In this document: one piece after another, positions 31,983-43,400 of the stretch | How positions within the stretch are numbered: the stretch's first letter is position 1 | Layout: the number at the start of each line of letters is the position of its first letter | Source: Crambe crambe | Lineage: Eukaryota; Porifera; Demospongiae; Poecilosclerida; Crambeidae | Assembly (NCBI GenBank): GCA_963924555.1 | Contig: OZ004586.1 | Location: forward strand, 1,302,001-1,366,000 | Reading direction: 5' to 3' | DNA: 64,000 bases | Position numbers and translations under genes: made by a program | The notes under the pieces: generated by a model | Databases searched by the model: none | Told to the model about the DNA's origin: nothing | The model's input: only the letters and a program-made list of their open reading frames with translations

Positions 31983-34900
31983 ATGGCAGTGCAGAAGTTT
32001 CTTTGGCTAGCTTTATTGTTGCTTGTTCTTACTAGCATTTTCCAGTCTTTTTGTTCATCGCAATCTCTAATATTTGTTGACTCTGAATGTGATGTAGCTA
32101 ATGAATCTTGTTATGATCTGGATGATGCATTGGATCATCTTACTTCCAACACCACTCTTGAACTGGAGTCAGGAACACACATTATATGTAGATCACATGT
32201 GCAAGGTCTACGTAACATGAGTGATGTTTCCATAGTGGGAGACGGCAGCGAAGAGACAGTTGTATCATGTGAAGGTGAATTTGCTCTCTCTTTCATCAAT
32301 GTAACTAATCTCATGATTTCTAATTTGACCATCACTGGGTGTGGTCTAACTGGCAACTCCCTTCAAGATGCAGCTAGAAGCATTATCGATCTGAATTTCT
32401 ATATTCCTCCCAGAATGGAAGTTGGAATATTCCTTGGATATTGTCAGAACTTTAGTATGATGAATGCTTTGATAACTAATACTAGTGGAATAGGCTTACT
32501 GGGAGTTAATGTTTTGGGTAACTCTGAGCTAGAACATGTGGATTTTATTCGCAATATCCATCCAGGCTGTCAAACCGATAGTTCAATTTTTGAGCAAGTT
32601 AGCAGTGGTGGGGCATATTTTTTATATGGAAATCTCCATGATGGTTTTAATGACCTGAACAATGTTACCTTATCAATTTCGAACTGTAACTTTTCATACA
32701 ATGCTGACTGTAGTTATGCTGGCCGTCGCAATCTCGTGTACCAATACATACTTATGCCTACTCGGTTTGCATACCTCGCTGGAGGAGGTGGAGGCTTATC
32801 ACTGGTCACAACACAGCAGAACTATAATGTGATTATGGAAGTAAAATCCTCCAATTTCTACAAAAATGATGCCTATTATGGAGGTGGGGCTTACATTGCT
32901 TTATTTGCTGGACTTGGTAATAGTAGTGTTGAATTCATGGACTGTGCTTTTGATAGTAATGGTCTCTCCAGTGCGATGGATACAGTCAACAAGCCACAAA
33001 GTAAAGGTGGGGCGGGGATAGCTGTATTTATGGACATGCTCTTTTTCCCAAGGGGCTCAAGAATTGGACTTCCATCCTTGGTTAGGTGTATCAATTGCAA
33101 GGTCATTGTATTCGATAAAATAAATTTCACCAATAATGCTGCTCTTAATGATGGTGGAGCTCTGATGGTATACTCATTGTCAAAGAGCATTCGTATAAAC
33201 TACAGAGAAGGTATTTCATCAGATCTTTCGGTAACTGTTTCCAAGTGTTATTTCAAAAATAACTTTGCTTTGTATGGTTCAGCTTTGTATGCATTTCAAA
33301 GGGCTACTGTAGGTTTGGATGGTGCCTTGGTTATCCTGTTAAACGATATCTTCATAACTGGAAGCCAGGCAGAGTACAATTCTGACGAGATAATTTCGAA
33401 TCAGGATAGAGTTTCAGCAGTGGATTTGCGGAATGTGATAGCAACAATCGATCGAGGTTATGTGATAATTAAAAATAACGCTGTATCTGGAATCCATTTG
33501 TTTTCGAGTATTATTCTAATAAACCCTCACACAGTCTTGACTATTGAAGAAAATAGAGCCAATCGTGGAGCTGGTGTTTATATGGATGGCTTGCTACCAG
33601 CCATCTTGTTAGGTGAGAATAGTACATTGTCGTTTCTCAAGAATCATGCCCATTTGGAAGGTGGAGCTGTTTATTACAAGCAATCAACTGAAGGAAGAGA
33701 TTTTTACCAATCATCTGTATTTGGTCTGCGATACTGTTTCGTGTCTAATAACGAGTTAGTTCAGACTAATTTCTTCAAATGGAATTTAACTATTGAATTT
33801 ATTGATAACGTAGCTCCTAACGGCAGTATGATATATGGTACATCCCTCTGGACTTGTCCATGGGCAAGTCAAGTAAATGTGACTCATGAACATATGATGT
33901 ATATGGAGTTATATGACAATAGTGAGTATTACAACTCCACATTCGTCTTCGGTGAAAGACCAAATGGAACGAAACAAGTCAGCAGTGACCCATTCATAAT
34001 CAAAGTCAATGAACAGAATAAAAGCATAACTTCCTATCCAGGGCAGGTGCAACGTATTGGAGTGAGCACTTTGGACCTTTTCATGAACAAGATAGATGCA
34101 CTTATAACTACAAACAGCATTGGTGGTGATGATGTCGATATCAGAACAGGATCCAGTGGATTTTGGTACAATCGTAACAAGCCACTTCCATTGTATGTTA
34201 ATGGAAATGCTAGTAGAGAGAATAGAACAGTATCATTGCTGACTGTTGATGGCCGAAAGAACACAAATATAACCGTGAGAATACTTGACTGCCCACTGGG
34301 ATTCATATACGATGATGAAACTCATTCATGCAAGTGTAATATAATGGATATATATGGTCTGGACTGTAATGAGCGGCCTTTAAAACTCATTGTTCATGGA
34401 CGAAGGTGGCTAGGCTGTACATCCAGCAACTGCCTGGTCTTTGAAGACTTGGTCTTGATAAATTGCTATTTCAGCTATTGTGATCCAGATAATGATATCG
34501 TCCAGTTCAATCAAACTACCTCTGACGAACAGTGTGCTATCGGCTCACACAGAACTGGTGTGATGTGCGGCAGCTGTGCTGAGGGTTACAGCAGTGTATT
34601 TGGCAGTGGTAAGTGTGAGATCTGCAGTGGTACAAATGTTGCACTCATCTTTATCATCTTGATCAAAGGTTTAGTTCTCTTTCTCTGTATAGCTCTCCTT
34701 GGCCTTACTGTTGACAAAGGATGGACAAATATGGTTGTCTTATTAGCTGGTATTGTCTTCCCATATTCCTTTGTTGAAAACTCACCATTTATAGTATTGC
34801 AGTCTGCAGTTATACCTCTAAAAGCCTTCACTCTTGACTTCAACCATATTGGTTTCCACATGTGTTTCTACGATGGGATGACTCCCATCGTTAAATCGGT

Positions 34901-35867
34901 ACTTTATTTCATTAATCCTCTCTACCTTTCAATTCTAATGTTAGCCTTTGCTATCATCTGTCACTTCTCTACTCGTTTGAGCACATTCCTTTCTCCATCA
35001 AAGACACTTGTCTCCATTGCGGTTATACTCTATGCTACTACTTCTAGAACAAGTCTAGAAATTCTTGTGGGTTTACCAATGAAGACTATTGGAGGTAAAG
35101 ATCTAAGTCCCAGATGGTTAATCGATCCCAATGTGCAGTATTTTGATGGTTTGCACGGTGTATTCGTAATTGTAAGCATTTTGCTTTTCATTGGTTATAT
35201 CATTCCCTTGCCTTTGGCCCTTTTATCTCCCACACTGGCATACAAATATGTACCACGTTCAAAGCCACTCTTAGATGTCATCTGGGCCCCGTTTAAACCA
35301 AAGTATCGTTTCTGGATATCAGTGAGACTTCTAATCAATGTATATATTGCAATGCAGACGAAATTCAATACACCCGATGTATCCATACCTTTGAATGTGT
35401 CAGTACTTTTAATCTTTGCTCATATCCAAAGTACTTTACAACCCTTTAATTCTAAACTGATCAACATAGCAGATAGTTTTTTGATCCTTGCTACTGGATT
35501 TTTTCATGCCCCACTCTTAAGCAGAGCTCTATCTTTAGAAACAGGAAAACAATTGACACCAGTGGAAATTACCTTTATTGCTATAGTTTTGCCTTCGATT
35601 TATTTCGTGCTACTCTTGACTCTTATTCTCTGCAGTAAGGACAAGGCTAAAAAACTATTTAACAAGTTTCATACTTTTCTTAAAGAAAGAAAAGGAAAGA
35701 AAATGGAAACATCAATCCACAGCAAAAATCAACCACAAAGTACTTTTATCGAGTCACACAATTCAGTGAGCATTGTTTACCAGAGGGTCAACTTCGGAAA
35801 ATACCGAGAAATAAACAATATGAGATGCCGAGAGAGCCTTCTCGAAGATGATGAAAATATGATATAA
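31983..35867 (+). CDS. Nested polytopic surface protein 2
   Basis: 1,294 residues, one exon, same plan as copy 1: signal peptide MAVQKFLWLALLLLVLTSIF; beta-helix-like ectodomain; neck with CPLGFIYDDETHSCKC and GVMCGSCAEGYSSVFGSG; membrane region about 885-1214; tail of about 80 residues ending CRESLLEDDENMI. Positions 33830-34480 are nearly identical to copy 3, and 35050-35332 are nearly identical to copy 1, so the gene is a mosaic. Variable stretches with in-frame length changes lie at about 135-145, 195-205 and 255-265. No breaks are seen. It is preceded by the shared promoter module. Confidence 0.9.
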   Translation: MAVQKFLWLALLLLVLTSIFQSFCSSQSLIFVDSECDVANESCYDLDDALDHLTSNTTLELESGTHIICRSHVQGLRNMSDVSIVGDGSEETVVSCEGEFALSFINVTNLMISNLTITGCGLTGNSLQDAARSIIDLNFYIPPRMEVGIFLGYCQNFSMMNALITNTSGIGLLGVNVLGNSELEHVDFIRNIHPGCQTDSSIFEQVSSGGAYFLYGNLHDGFNDLNNVTLSISNCNFSYNADCSYAGRRNLVYQYILMPTRFAYLAGGGGGLSLVTTQQNYNVIMEVKSSNFYKNDAYYGGGAYIALFAGLGNSSVEFMDCAFDSNGLSSAMDTVNKPQSKGGAGIAVFMDMLFFPRGSRIGLPSLVRCINCKVIVFDKINFTNNAALNDGGALMVYSLSKSIRINYREGISSDLSVTVSKCYFKNNFALYGSALYAFQRATVGLDGALVILLNDIFITGSQAEYNSDEIISNQDRVSAVDLRNVIATIDRGYVIIKNNAVSGIHLFSSIILINPHTVLTIEENRANRGAGVYMDGLLPAILLGENSTLSFLKNHAHLEGGAVYYKQSTEGRDFYQSSVFGLRYCFVSNNELVQTNFFKWNLTIEFIDNVAPNGSMIYGTSLWTCPWASQVNVTHEHMMYMELYDNSEYYNSTFVFGERPNGTKQVSSDPFIIKVNEQNKSITSYPGQVQRIGVSTLDLFMNKIDALITTNSIGGDDVDIRTGSSGFWYNRNKPLPLYVNGNASRENRTVSLLTVDGRKNTNITVRILDCPLGFIYDDETHSCKCNIMDIYGLDCNERPLKLIVHGRRWLGCTSSNCLVFEDLVLINCYFSYCDPDNDIVQFNQTTSDEQCAIGSHRTGVMCGSCAEGYSSVFGSGKCEICSGTNVALIFIILIKGLVLFLCIALLGLTVDKGWTNMVVLLAGIVFPYSFVENSPFIVLQSAVIPLKAFTLDFNHIGFHMCFYDGMTPIVKSVLYFINPLYLSILMLAFAIICHFSTRLSTFLSPSKTLVSIAVILYATTSRTSLEILVGLPMKTIGGKDLSPRWLIDPNVQYFDGLHGVFVIVSILLFIGYIIPLPLALLSPTLAYKYVPRSKPLLDVIWAPFKPKYRFWISVRLLINVYIAMQTKFNTPDVSIPLNVSVLLIFAHIQSTLQPFNSKLINIADSFLILATGFFHAPLLSRALSLETGKQLTPVEITFIAIVLPSIYFVLLLTLILCSKDKAKKLFNKFHTFLKERKGKKMETSIHSKNQPQSTFIESHNSVSIVYQRVNFGKYREINNMRCRESLLEDDENMI

Positions 35868-35939
35868 TTAGTGTATATACATGTGTCTGTATGTAGCTTA
35901 TTCTTTATGTTATGTGTGTAAACACTTTAAAAGACACTA

Positions 35940-36059
35940 CACTGTAAAAATGAAAGTGTTTACTGCACACTAAATTGTCCCAATACACACACCAAAAACA
36001 AAAACAGTGTGTGTATTGGGACAAAATGGTGTGCAGTAAACACTTTCATTTTTACAGTG
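35940..36059. mobile_element. Tc1/mariner-like MITE with TA duplication
   Basis: A 120-bp element formed by two almost perfect inverted arms of about 52 bp (outer end CACTGTAAAAATGAAAGTG) with a loop of about 16 bp, flanked by TA on both sides. The near-identity of the arms suggests a young insertion. It lies between copies 2 and 3 and is absent from the matching spacers. Confidence 0.85.
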
Positions 36060-36101
36060 TATAGTCCACTCATGGGCTGTATATACGTAGCTAGGGTTTA
36101 G

Positions 36102-36238
36102 TGACTCATGTGACCACATCATAGCTGTTTATAGTTAGCTGGGATATCCAACTCCCCATAGAATACTCATCGTATACTTAATTATGACTATATACAATAT
36201 TCTGTGAGTATGCTTTCCAAATTAGTTCAGTATTCTAG
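36102..36238 (+). promoter_or_regulatory. Promoter module of nested copy 3
   Basis: TGACTCATGTGACCACAT at 36102-36119, GACTATATA at 36186-36194, then TTTCCAAATTAGTTCAGTAT, 22 bp before the ATG. It is preceded by ATACGTAGCTAGG, shared with copy 4. Confidence 0.55.
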
Positions 36239-36259
36239 TATTATTATGAAGTTTGGAAA

Positions 36260-39200
36260 ATGGCAGTGTTGAAGTTCCTTTGGTTAGCTTTATTGTTGCT
36301 TGTTCTTACTAGCATTTTCCAGTCTTTTTGTTCATCACAGTCTCTAGTATTTGTTGATTCTGAGTGTGATGTGGCTAATGAATCTTGTTATGATCTGGAT
36401 GATGCATTGGATCATCTTACTTCCAACACCACTCTTGGACTGGAGTCAGGAACACACATTATATGTAGATCACATGTGCAAGGTCTACGTAACATGAGTG
36501 ATGTTTCCATAGTGGGAGACGGCAGAGAAGAGACAGTTGTATCATGTGAAGGTGAATTTGCTCTCTCTTTCATCAATGTAACTGATCTCATGATTTCTAA
36601 TTTGACCATCACTGGGTGTGGTCTGACCGGCAACTCTCTTCAAGATGCAACCGTTCTCCTTAGTAGAATTGTCAATCTGAATTTCTATATTCCGGAAGTT
36701 GGAATATTCCTTGGACATTGTCAGAACTTTAGAATGACGAATGCTTTGATAACCAATACTAGTGGAATAGGCTTTCTGGGAGTTAATATCTTTGGAAAAT
36801 CTGAGCTAAGAGATGTGAAATTCACTCGCAATATCCATCCAGGTTGTCTAAATGATACTCCTATTCTTGGTCAAACCAGCAGTGGTGGGGCATTTTTTTT
36901 ATATGAAGATCTCCGTAGTGGTCTCAATGAAATGAACGACGTCACCTTATCAATTTCGAACAGTGATTTTTCGTACAATGCTGACTGTAACACTGCTGGT
37001 CAACTAAATGTTGTATACCAATACAGGATTACCCCTATCGAGTTTTCATACTACGCTGGAGGAGGTGGAGGCTTATCACTGGTCACAACACAGCAAAACT
37101 ATACAGTCAATGTCGAAGTTAAGTCCTCCAATTTCTACAAAAATGATGCCTTTTATGGGGGTGGGGTTTACATAGCTCTCTTTGCTGGACTTGGTGTTAA
37201 TAACATTCAATTCATGGATTGTACTTTCGATAGCAATGGTCTCTCCAGTGGGATGGATACAGTTAACAAACCGCGAAGTAAAGGAGGGGCGGGAATAGCT
37301 GTATTTATGGACATACTTCTTTTCTCTGGTCATTCCAGAATCGGACATCCACCTTCAATTAGCTGTATCAATTGCAAGGTCATTGTATTCGATAAAATGA
37401 ATTTCACCAGTAATGCTGCTCTTAATGAAGGTGGAGCTGTGATGGTGTACTCATTATCGAAGAGCATTCGTATAGACTACAGAGGTGATAATATTTCATC
37501 AGACCTTTCTGTAAATTTTTCCACATGTCATTTCGAAAACAACTTTGCTATGTATGGTTCGGCTTTGTATGTGTTTCAAAGAGCTGATATAAGTTTGGAT
37601 GGTGACTTGGTTGTCGTGTTAAATGATATCTTCATAACTGGAAGCCAGGCAGAGTACAATTCTGAAGAGATGATTTCGAATCAGGATCAAGTTTCAGCAG
37701 TGGATTTGCGGAATGTGATAGCAATTGGTGCCGGGTACGTGATAATCAAAGATAACTTTGTATCTGGAATCCATTTATCTTCGAGTTTTATTCTAACGCA
37801 TCCTCACACAGTCTTGACTATTGAAGGAAATAGAGCCAATCGTGGAGCTGGTATTTACTTGGACGGCTTGCTACCAGTCATTTGGTTAGGTAAGAGTAGT
37901 AGACTGCAGTTTCTCAGGAATCAGGCCAATCTGGAAGGTGGAGCTGTTTATTACAAGCGATCAATTCAAGGAAGAAGTTTTGACCCATTATCCGTTTTAG
38001 GTCTGCCTTACTGTTTCGTGTCTAATGACGAGTTAGTTCAGACTAATTTCTTCAAATGGAATTTAACAATTGAATTTATTGATAACGTAGCTGCTAGCGG
38101 CAGCATGATATATGGTACATCCCTCTGGACTTGTCCATGGGCAAGTCAAGTAAACGTGACTCATGAACATATGATGTATATGGAATTATATGACAATAGT
38201 GAGTATTACAACTCCACATTCGTCTTCATTGAAACACCAAATGGAACGAAACAAGTCAGCAGTGACCCATTCATGATCAAAGTCAATGAACAGAATAGAA
38301 GCATAACTTCCTATCCGGGGCAGGTGCAATATATCAGAGTGAGCACTTTGGACCTATTCATGAACAAGATAGATGCACTTATAACTACAAACAGCATTGG
38401 TGGTGATGATGTCGATATCAGAACAGGATCCAGTGGATTTTGGTACAATCGTAACAAGCCACTTCCATTGTATGTTAATGGAAATGCTAGTAGAGAGAAT
38501 AGAACAGTATCATTGCTGACTGTTGATGGCCGAAAGAACACGAATATAACCGTGAGAATACTTGACTGCCCACTGGGATTCATATACGATGATGAAACTC
38601 ATTCATGCAAGTGTAATATAACGGATATATATGGTCTGGACTGTAATGAGCGGCCTTTAAAACTCATTGTTCATGGACGAAGGTGGCTAGGCTGTGCATC
38701 CAGCAACTGCCTGGTCTTTGAAGACTTAGTCTTGATAAATTGCTATTTCAGCTATTGTGATCCAGATAATGATGTTGTCCAGTTCGATCAGCCTAGCTCT
38801 GACAAACAGTGTGTTATCGGCTCACACAGAACTGGTGTGATGTGCGGCAGCTGTGCTGAGGGTTACAGCAGTGTATTCGGCAGTGGCAAGTGTGAGATCT
38901 GCAGTGGTACAAACGTTGCAATCGTCTTCATCATCTTGATCATCAGTTCAGTTTACTTTCTCTGTATAGCTCTCCTTGGCCTTACTGTTGACAAAGGATG
39001 GACAAATATGGTTGTTTTATTAGCTGGTATTGTCTTCCCATATGCCTTTGTTGAAGCCTCACCATTTAAAGTAATACTGTCTGCAGTACTACCTCTAAAA
39101 GCCTTCACTCTTGACTTCAGCCATGTTGGTTTCCACATGTGTTTCTACGATGGGATGACTCCCATCGTTAAATCGGTACTTCATTTCATCAATCCTCTCT

Positions 39201-40120
39201 ACCTTTCAATTCTAATGTTAGCCTTTGCTATCATCTGTCACTTCTCTACTCGTTTGAGCACATTCCTTTCTCCATCGAAGACTCTAGTCTCTCTTGCCAT
39301 CATACTTTATGCTACTACTTTCGGATCAAGTCTAGAAATTCTTGTGGGTTTATCAATGAAGACTATCGGAGGTAAAGATCTACATCCCAGATGGTTAATC
39401 GATCCCAATGTGCAGTATTTTGATGGTTTGCATGGTGTATTCGTAATTGTAAGCATTTTGCTTTTCATTGGTTATATCATTCCCTTGCCTTTGGCCCTTT
39501 TATCTCCCACACTGGCATACAAATATGTACCACGTTCAAAGCCACTCTTAGATGTCATCTGGGCCCCGTTTAAACCAAAGTATCGTTTCTGGATATCAGT
39601 GAGACTTCTAATCAATGTATACATTGCAATGCAGACGAAATTCAATACACCCGATTTATCCATACCTTTGAATGTGTCAGTACTTTTAATCTTTGCTCAT
39701 ATCCAATGTACTTTACAACCCTTTAATTCTAAACTGATCAACATAGCAGATAGTTTTTTGATCCTTGCTACTGGATTTTTGCATGCCTCACTCTTAAGCA
39801 GAGCTCTATCTTTAGAAACAGGAAAACAATTGACACCAGTGGAAATTGCCTTTATTGCTATAGTTCTGCCTTCGATTTATTTTGTGCTACTCTTGACTCT
39901 TATTCTCTGCAGTAAGGACAAGGCTAAAAAACTATTTAACAAGTTTCATACCTTTCTTAAAGCGAAGAAAGTTTCTAGGGAACTATTACCGCCTAGTAGT
40001 TTTATTGAGAGTCGACCGACACACAATTCAGTCAGCATTGTCAACTTGAAATACAAAGAGATAAACAATATGAAATGCCGAGAGAGCCTTCTTGAAGATG
40101 ATGAAAGTGGGATATTATAA
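36260..40120 (+). CDS. Nested polytopic surface protein 3
   Basis: 1,286 residues in one exon. Same architecture: signal peptide MAVLKFLWLALLLLVLTSIF, beta-helix-like ectodomain (GGVYIALFAGLG, GGAVMVYSLSKS, GAGIYLDGLLP), cysteine-rich neck, membrane region, tail ending CRESLLEDDESGIL. It is closest to copy 2 over the neck and membrane part but differs in the first 300 residues, with short in-frame gaps (FYIPEVGI where copy 2 has FYIPPRMEVGI). No stops or frame changes. The tail is about eight residues shorter than in copy 2. Confidence 0.9.
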   Translation: MAVLKFLWLALLLLVLTSIFQSFCSSQSLVFVDSECDVANESCYDLDDALDHLTSNTTLGLESGTHIICRSHVQGLRNMSDVSIVGDGREETVVSCEGEFALSFINVTDLMISNLTITGCGLTGNSLQDATVLLSRIVNLNFYIPEVGIFLGHCQNFRMTNALITNTSGIGFLGVNIFGKSELRDVKFTRNIHPGCLNDTPILGQTSSGGAFFLYEDLRSGLNEMNDVTLSISNSDFSYNADCNTAGQLNVVYQYRITPIEFSYYAGGGGGLSLVTTQQNYTVNVEVKSSNFYKNDAFYGGGVYIALFAGLGVNNIQFMDCTFDSNGLSSGMDTVNKPRSKGGAGIAVFMDILLFSGHSRIGHPPSISCINCKVIVFDKMNFTSNAALNEGGAVMVYSLSKSIRIDYRGDNISSDLSVNFSTCHFENNFAMYGSALYVFQRADISLDGDLVVVLNDIFITGSQAEYNSEEMISNQDQVSAVDLRNVIAIGAGYVIIKDNFVSGIHLSSSFILTHPHTVLTIEGNRANRGAGIYLDGLLPVIWLGKSSRLQFLRNQANLEGGAVYYKRSIQGRSFDPLSVLGLPYCFVSNDELVQTNFFKWNLTIEFIDNVAASGSMIYGTSLWTCPWASQVNVTHEHMMYMELYDNSEYYNSTFVFIETPNGTKQVSSDPFMIKVNEQNRSITSYPGQVQYIRVSTLDLFMNKIDALITTNSIGGDDVDIRTGSSGFWYNRNKPLPLYVNGNASRENRTVSLLTVDGRKNTNITVRILDCPLGFIYDDETHSCKCNITDIYGLDCNERPLKLIVHGRRWLGCASSNCLVFEDLVLINCYFSYCDPDNDVVQFDQPSSDKQCVIGSHRTGVMCGSCAEGYSSVFGSGKCEICSGTNVAIVFIILIISSVYFLCIALLGLTVDKGWTNMVVLLAGIVFPYAFVEASPFKVILSAVLPLKAFTLDFSHVGFHMCFYDGMTPIVKSVLHFINPLYLSILMLAFAIICHFSTRLSTFLSPSKTLVSLAIILYATTFGSSLEILVGLSMKTIGGKDLHPRWLIDPNVQYFDGLHGVFVIVSILLFIGYIIPLPLALLSPTLAYKYVPRSKPLLDVIWAPFKPKYRFWISVRLLINVYIAMQTKFNTPDLSIPLNVSVLLIFAHIQCTLQPFNSKLINIADSFLILATGFLHASLLSRALSLETGKQLTPVEIAFIAIVLPSIYFVLLLTLILCSKDKAKKLFNKFHTFLKAKKVSRELLPPSSFIESRPTHNSVSIVNLKYKEINNMKCRESLLEDDESGIL

Positions 40121-40489
40121 TTTTCATGTCTTCGTGTGTCTATCTGTGTATGTACATATGATAAACTGTGATAGAGCTAGTAATGCTGTTCTTTTTGTTT
40201 ATGTGTGTAAACATTTTAAACTACACTTGGGCATGCATGTAGCTTGAACTCTGTATTTCATTATACGTAGCTAGGCTTTAGTGACTCATGTGACCACATT
40301 ACAACTTTTCATAGTTAATTATGCATGCTTGTGCCAACTCCCCATAGAATATACTCTATAGGGTATACATACTATCGCATACTTACTTATGTGTAACCAA
40401 TTATGACTATATAGAGTATTAGTCTATGAGTAAGTTTCCAAATTAGTTCAGTATTATATTTTTCTAGCAGTTATTATGAAGTTTAGAAA
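40121..40489. other. Spacer between nested copies 3 and 4
   Basis: Holds the copy 4 promoter module in its last 210 bp; otherwise nothing is seen. Confidence 0.6.
40282..40467 (+). promoter_or_regulatory. Promoter module of nested copy 4
   Basis: TGACTCATGTGACCACAT at 40282-40299, GACTATATAG at 40405-40414, TTTCCAAATTAGTTCAGTAT after it, and a possible 38-bp leader intron (GTAAGT at 40430, TTTCTAG ending 40467). Confidence 0.55.
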
Positions 40490-43400
40490 ATGGCAGTGCA
40501 GAAGTTTCTTTGGCTAGCTTTATTGTTGCTTGCTCTTACTAGCGTTTTTCAGTCTTTTTGTTCATCGCAATCTCTAATATTTGTTGACTCTGAGTGTGAT
40601 GTGGCTAATCAATCTTGTTATGATCTGGATGATGCATTGGATCATCTTACTTCCAACACCACTCTTGAACTGGAGTCAGGAACACACGTCATATGTAGAT
40701 CACATGTGCTAGGTCTACGTGACATGAGTGATATTTCCATTGTGGGAGACGGCAGAGAAGAGACAGTCGTATCATGTGAAGACGAATTTGCTCTCTCTTT
40801 CATTAATGTAACTAGTCTCATGATTTCTAATTTGACCATCACTGAGTGTGGTCTTACTGGCAACTCCCTTCAAGATGCAACCGTTCTTCTCTATGATGTC
40901 ATAGATTCAATTTTCTACTTTCCTCCCACTTTGGAAATTGGAATATTCCTTGGATATTGTTACAACTTCAGAATGACAAACATTTTAGTAACCAATACTA
41001 GTGGAATAGGCTTACTGGGAGTTAATATTTTTGGTAATTCTGAGCTAAAACACACGACTTTCACTCACAATATCCATCCTAATTGTCATACCGATAATCC
41101 AGATCTAGATCAAGTCAGCAGTGGGGGTGCATACTTTCTGTATGAAGACGGTTACAACAGACTTAAGGATTTGAATACCCTTCAGATTTTGAACTCTAAT
41201 TTTTCTTACAATGCTGACTGTGGCTCTGCTGGGCTCCTGAACTTAAACTATCAATACTATTCTGCTTTTCCCAATATAACCTACCACATTGGAGGAGGTG
41301 GAGGCTTTTCGCTAGTCATGGCACAACGAAACTATGCTGTAACTGTGAATATAGACTCGTCCAATTTCTACAAAAATGATGCCCGATATGGAGGTGGCGC
41401 ATACATTGCTGTTTTTTCCAGTTCTGTTGTAGATACAATTCGATTCATGAACTGCACTTTCGATCAAAACGGTTTGCCAAGTGAGATAAACACTCAGGCT
41501 CGTATGGAAGGAGGGGCAGGGATTGCTTTATTGATGGACATGCTTTTATTTTGGGGGAAAATTGGGCATGCTCCTTTAACTAGCTGCAATGCATGCAGGG
41601 ATATCAGCATCATTGAAACTAATTTCACCAATAATGCAGCTCTTACTGAAGGAGGGGGAGTAATGGTCTTTTCTCTATCAAAGAGCATTCGCAGAAATTA
41701 TGATTTGTGGAATATCAATGTGGCTGTGAGATTTACTGCAAGTCGCTTTGAAAATAACTTTGCTAAATATGGTTCAGCATTGTACATCTTCCAAAAAGTT
41801 ACTCTTGGCTTGGATGGTATATTAACTGTCTTATTTAACAATATCTTTGTAACAAAGAGTCAGGCTATGTATAATTCTGACAATGGCATCACAGGTTTAA
41901 GTGAGAATAGACTTTCTGCCATTGATTTGAGGAATGTTGTAGCTGCAGTATCACGTAATATGACGATCAAAAATAATGCTGTATCTGGGTTCTATCTATC
42001 ATCAAGCTTAATTGTAGTCACTTATGGTGCGACCTTAATCATTGAAGGAAATATAAGCAATCGTGGAGGTGGTGTATACATGGACGGTTTGATAAATGGG
42101 ATCTTATTATCAAATGATTCCGAAGTGCTCTTCCGTGAGAACCAAGCTACCGCAGAAGGAGGTGCTGTATATTATGAAAATCCTTCCAACGAGAGCATCT
42201 TGCAACCGGTCAGTGCTCCTGGTTGTATCGTATCCACTTTTGAGAATGAGCCAGGTTTGCATATGTTCCAGTGGAATATTGTGATTGAATTCACCAATAA
42301 TAGAGCGCCCATTGGTAGTATTGCGTTCGGAACTTCTCTGGGAAGCTGTTCGTGGGCAAGCCAACTCAATGTGTCTGAGAATGATATATTTTCAGAGTTA
42401 TACAGCAATAGTCGCTTCAATTCCACGTTTATATTCAGCGAAAATCCAAATGAAGCAAAATGGATTAGCACGGAGCCTTATATGATCAAAGTCGATGAAC
42501 GGGATAGAAGTATTACTTCGTTTCCGGGCCAGTTCCACTATATCAACGTGTTCACCTTGGATCGTTTCATGAACAAGATTGATGCAATTATAACCACAAA
42601 CAGAATTGGTGGTAACGGCATTGATATCAGAATAGGATCCAGTGGATTTTGGTACAATCGTAACGACCCAGTTCCTCTGTTCATCAATGGCAGTACAAAT
42701 GGAAGCAACATCACAGTTTTGTTATCGACTAATAATTTGGTTAGTACGAATATAACCATCAAAATACTGAACTGTCCAATTGGTTTTGTATACGACAATG
42801 AAACAAAGTCTTGCAAGTGTGATATTATGAATATCAGCACCCTAAGCTGCGACGAGAATATATCCATAAGGATTCGTAAGAGAGAGTGGCTAGGTTGTGC
42901 ATCTCAGCCTGGTACTTGCATGGAATTTAAAGATTTGGTCTTGCTGAATTGTCATTTCAGCTACTGTGATCCGGCAGATATCGAGTTCAATTATTCAAAT
43001 ACGGACAATCAGTGCACCAGGGGCTCTAACAGGACTGGATTGATGTGTGGTGGCTGTGCTGCAGGCTACAGCATTTCACTGGGCAGCGATCAGTGTATAA
43101 TCTGTAGAGATGTGAACATTGGGTTCATTTTCGGCATTTTTATCATCAGCATTATCCTCTTTCTGTGCATCTCTCTCCTTGGCCTCACTATAGATAAGGG
43201 ATGGACAAATATGGTCGTCATGTTTTCCGGAATCGTTTTCCCATATGCATTCATTGGAGCTTCCCCAGCTGTTGTATTGCAGAGGGCATTTATACCTTTG
43301 AAATTCTTCACCATCGATTTTAACAACGTGGGTTATAGCATTTGTCTTTTTGATGGATTGACTCCTATTGTCAAAGCAGCAATTAATTTTGTGATCCCTC

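Larger units (their letters stand above)
35868..36259. other. Spacer between nested copies 2 and 3
   Basis: Contains a Tc1/mariner-like MITE and the copy 3 promoter module; nothing else is seen. Confidence 0.6.
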
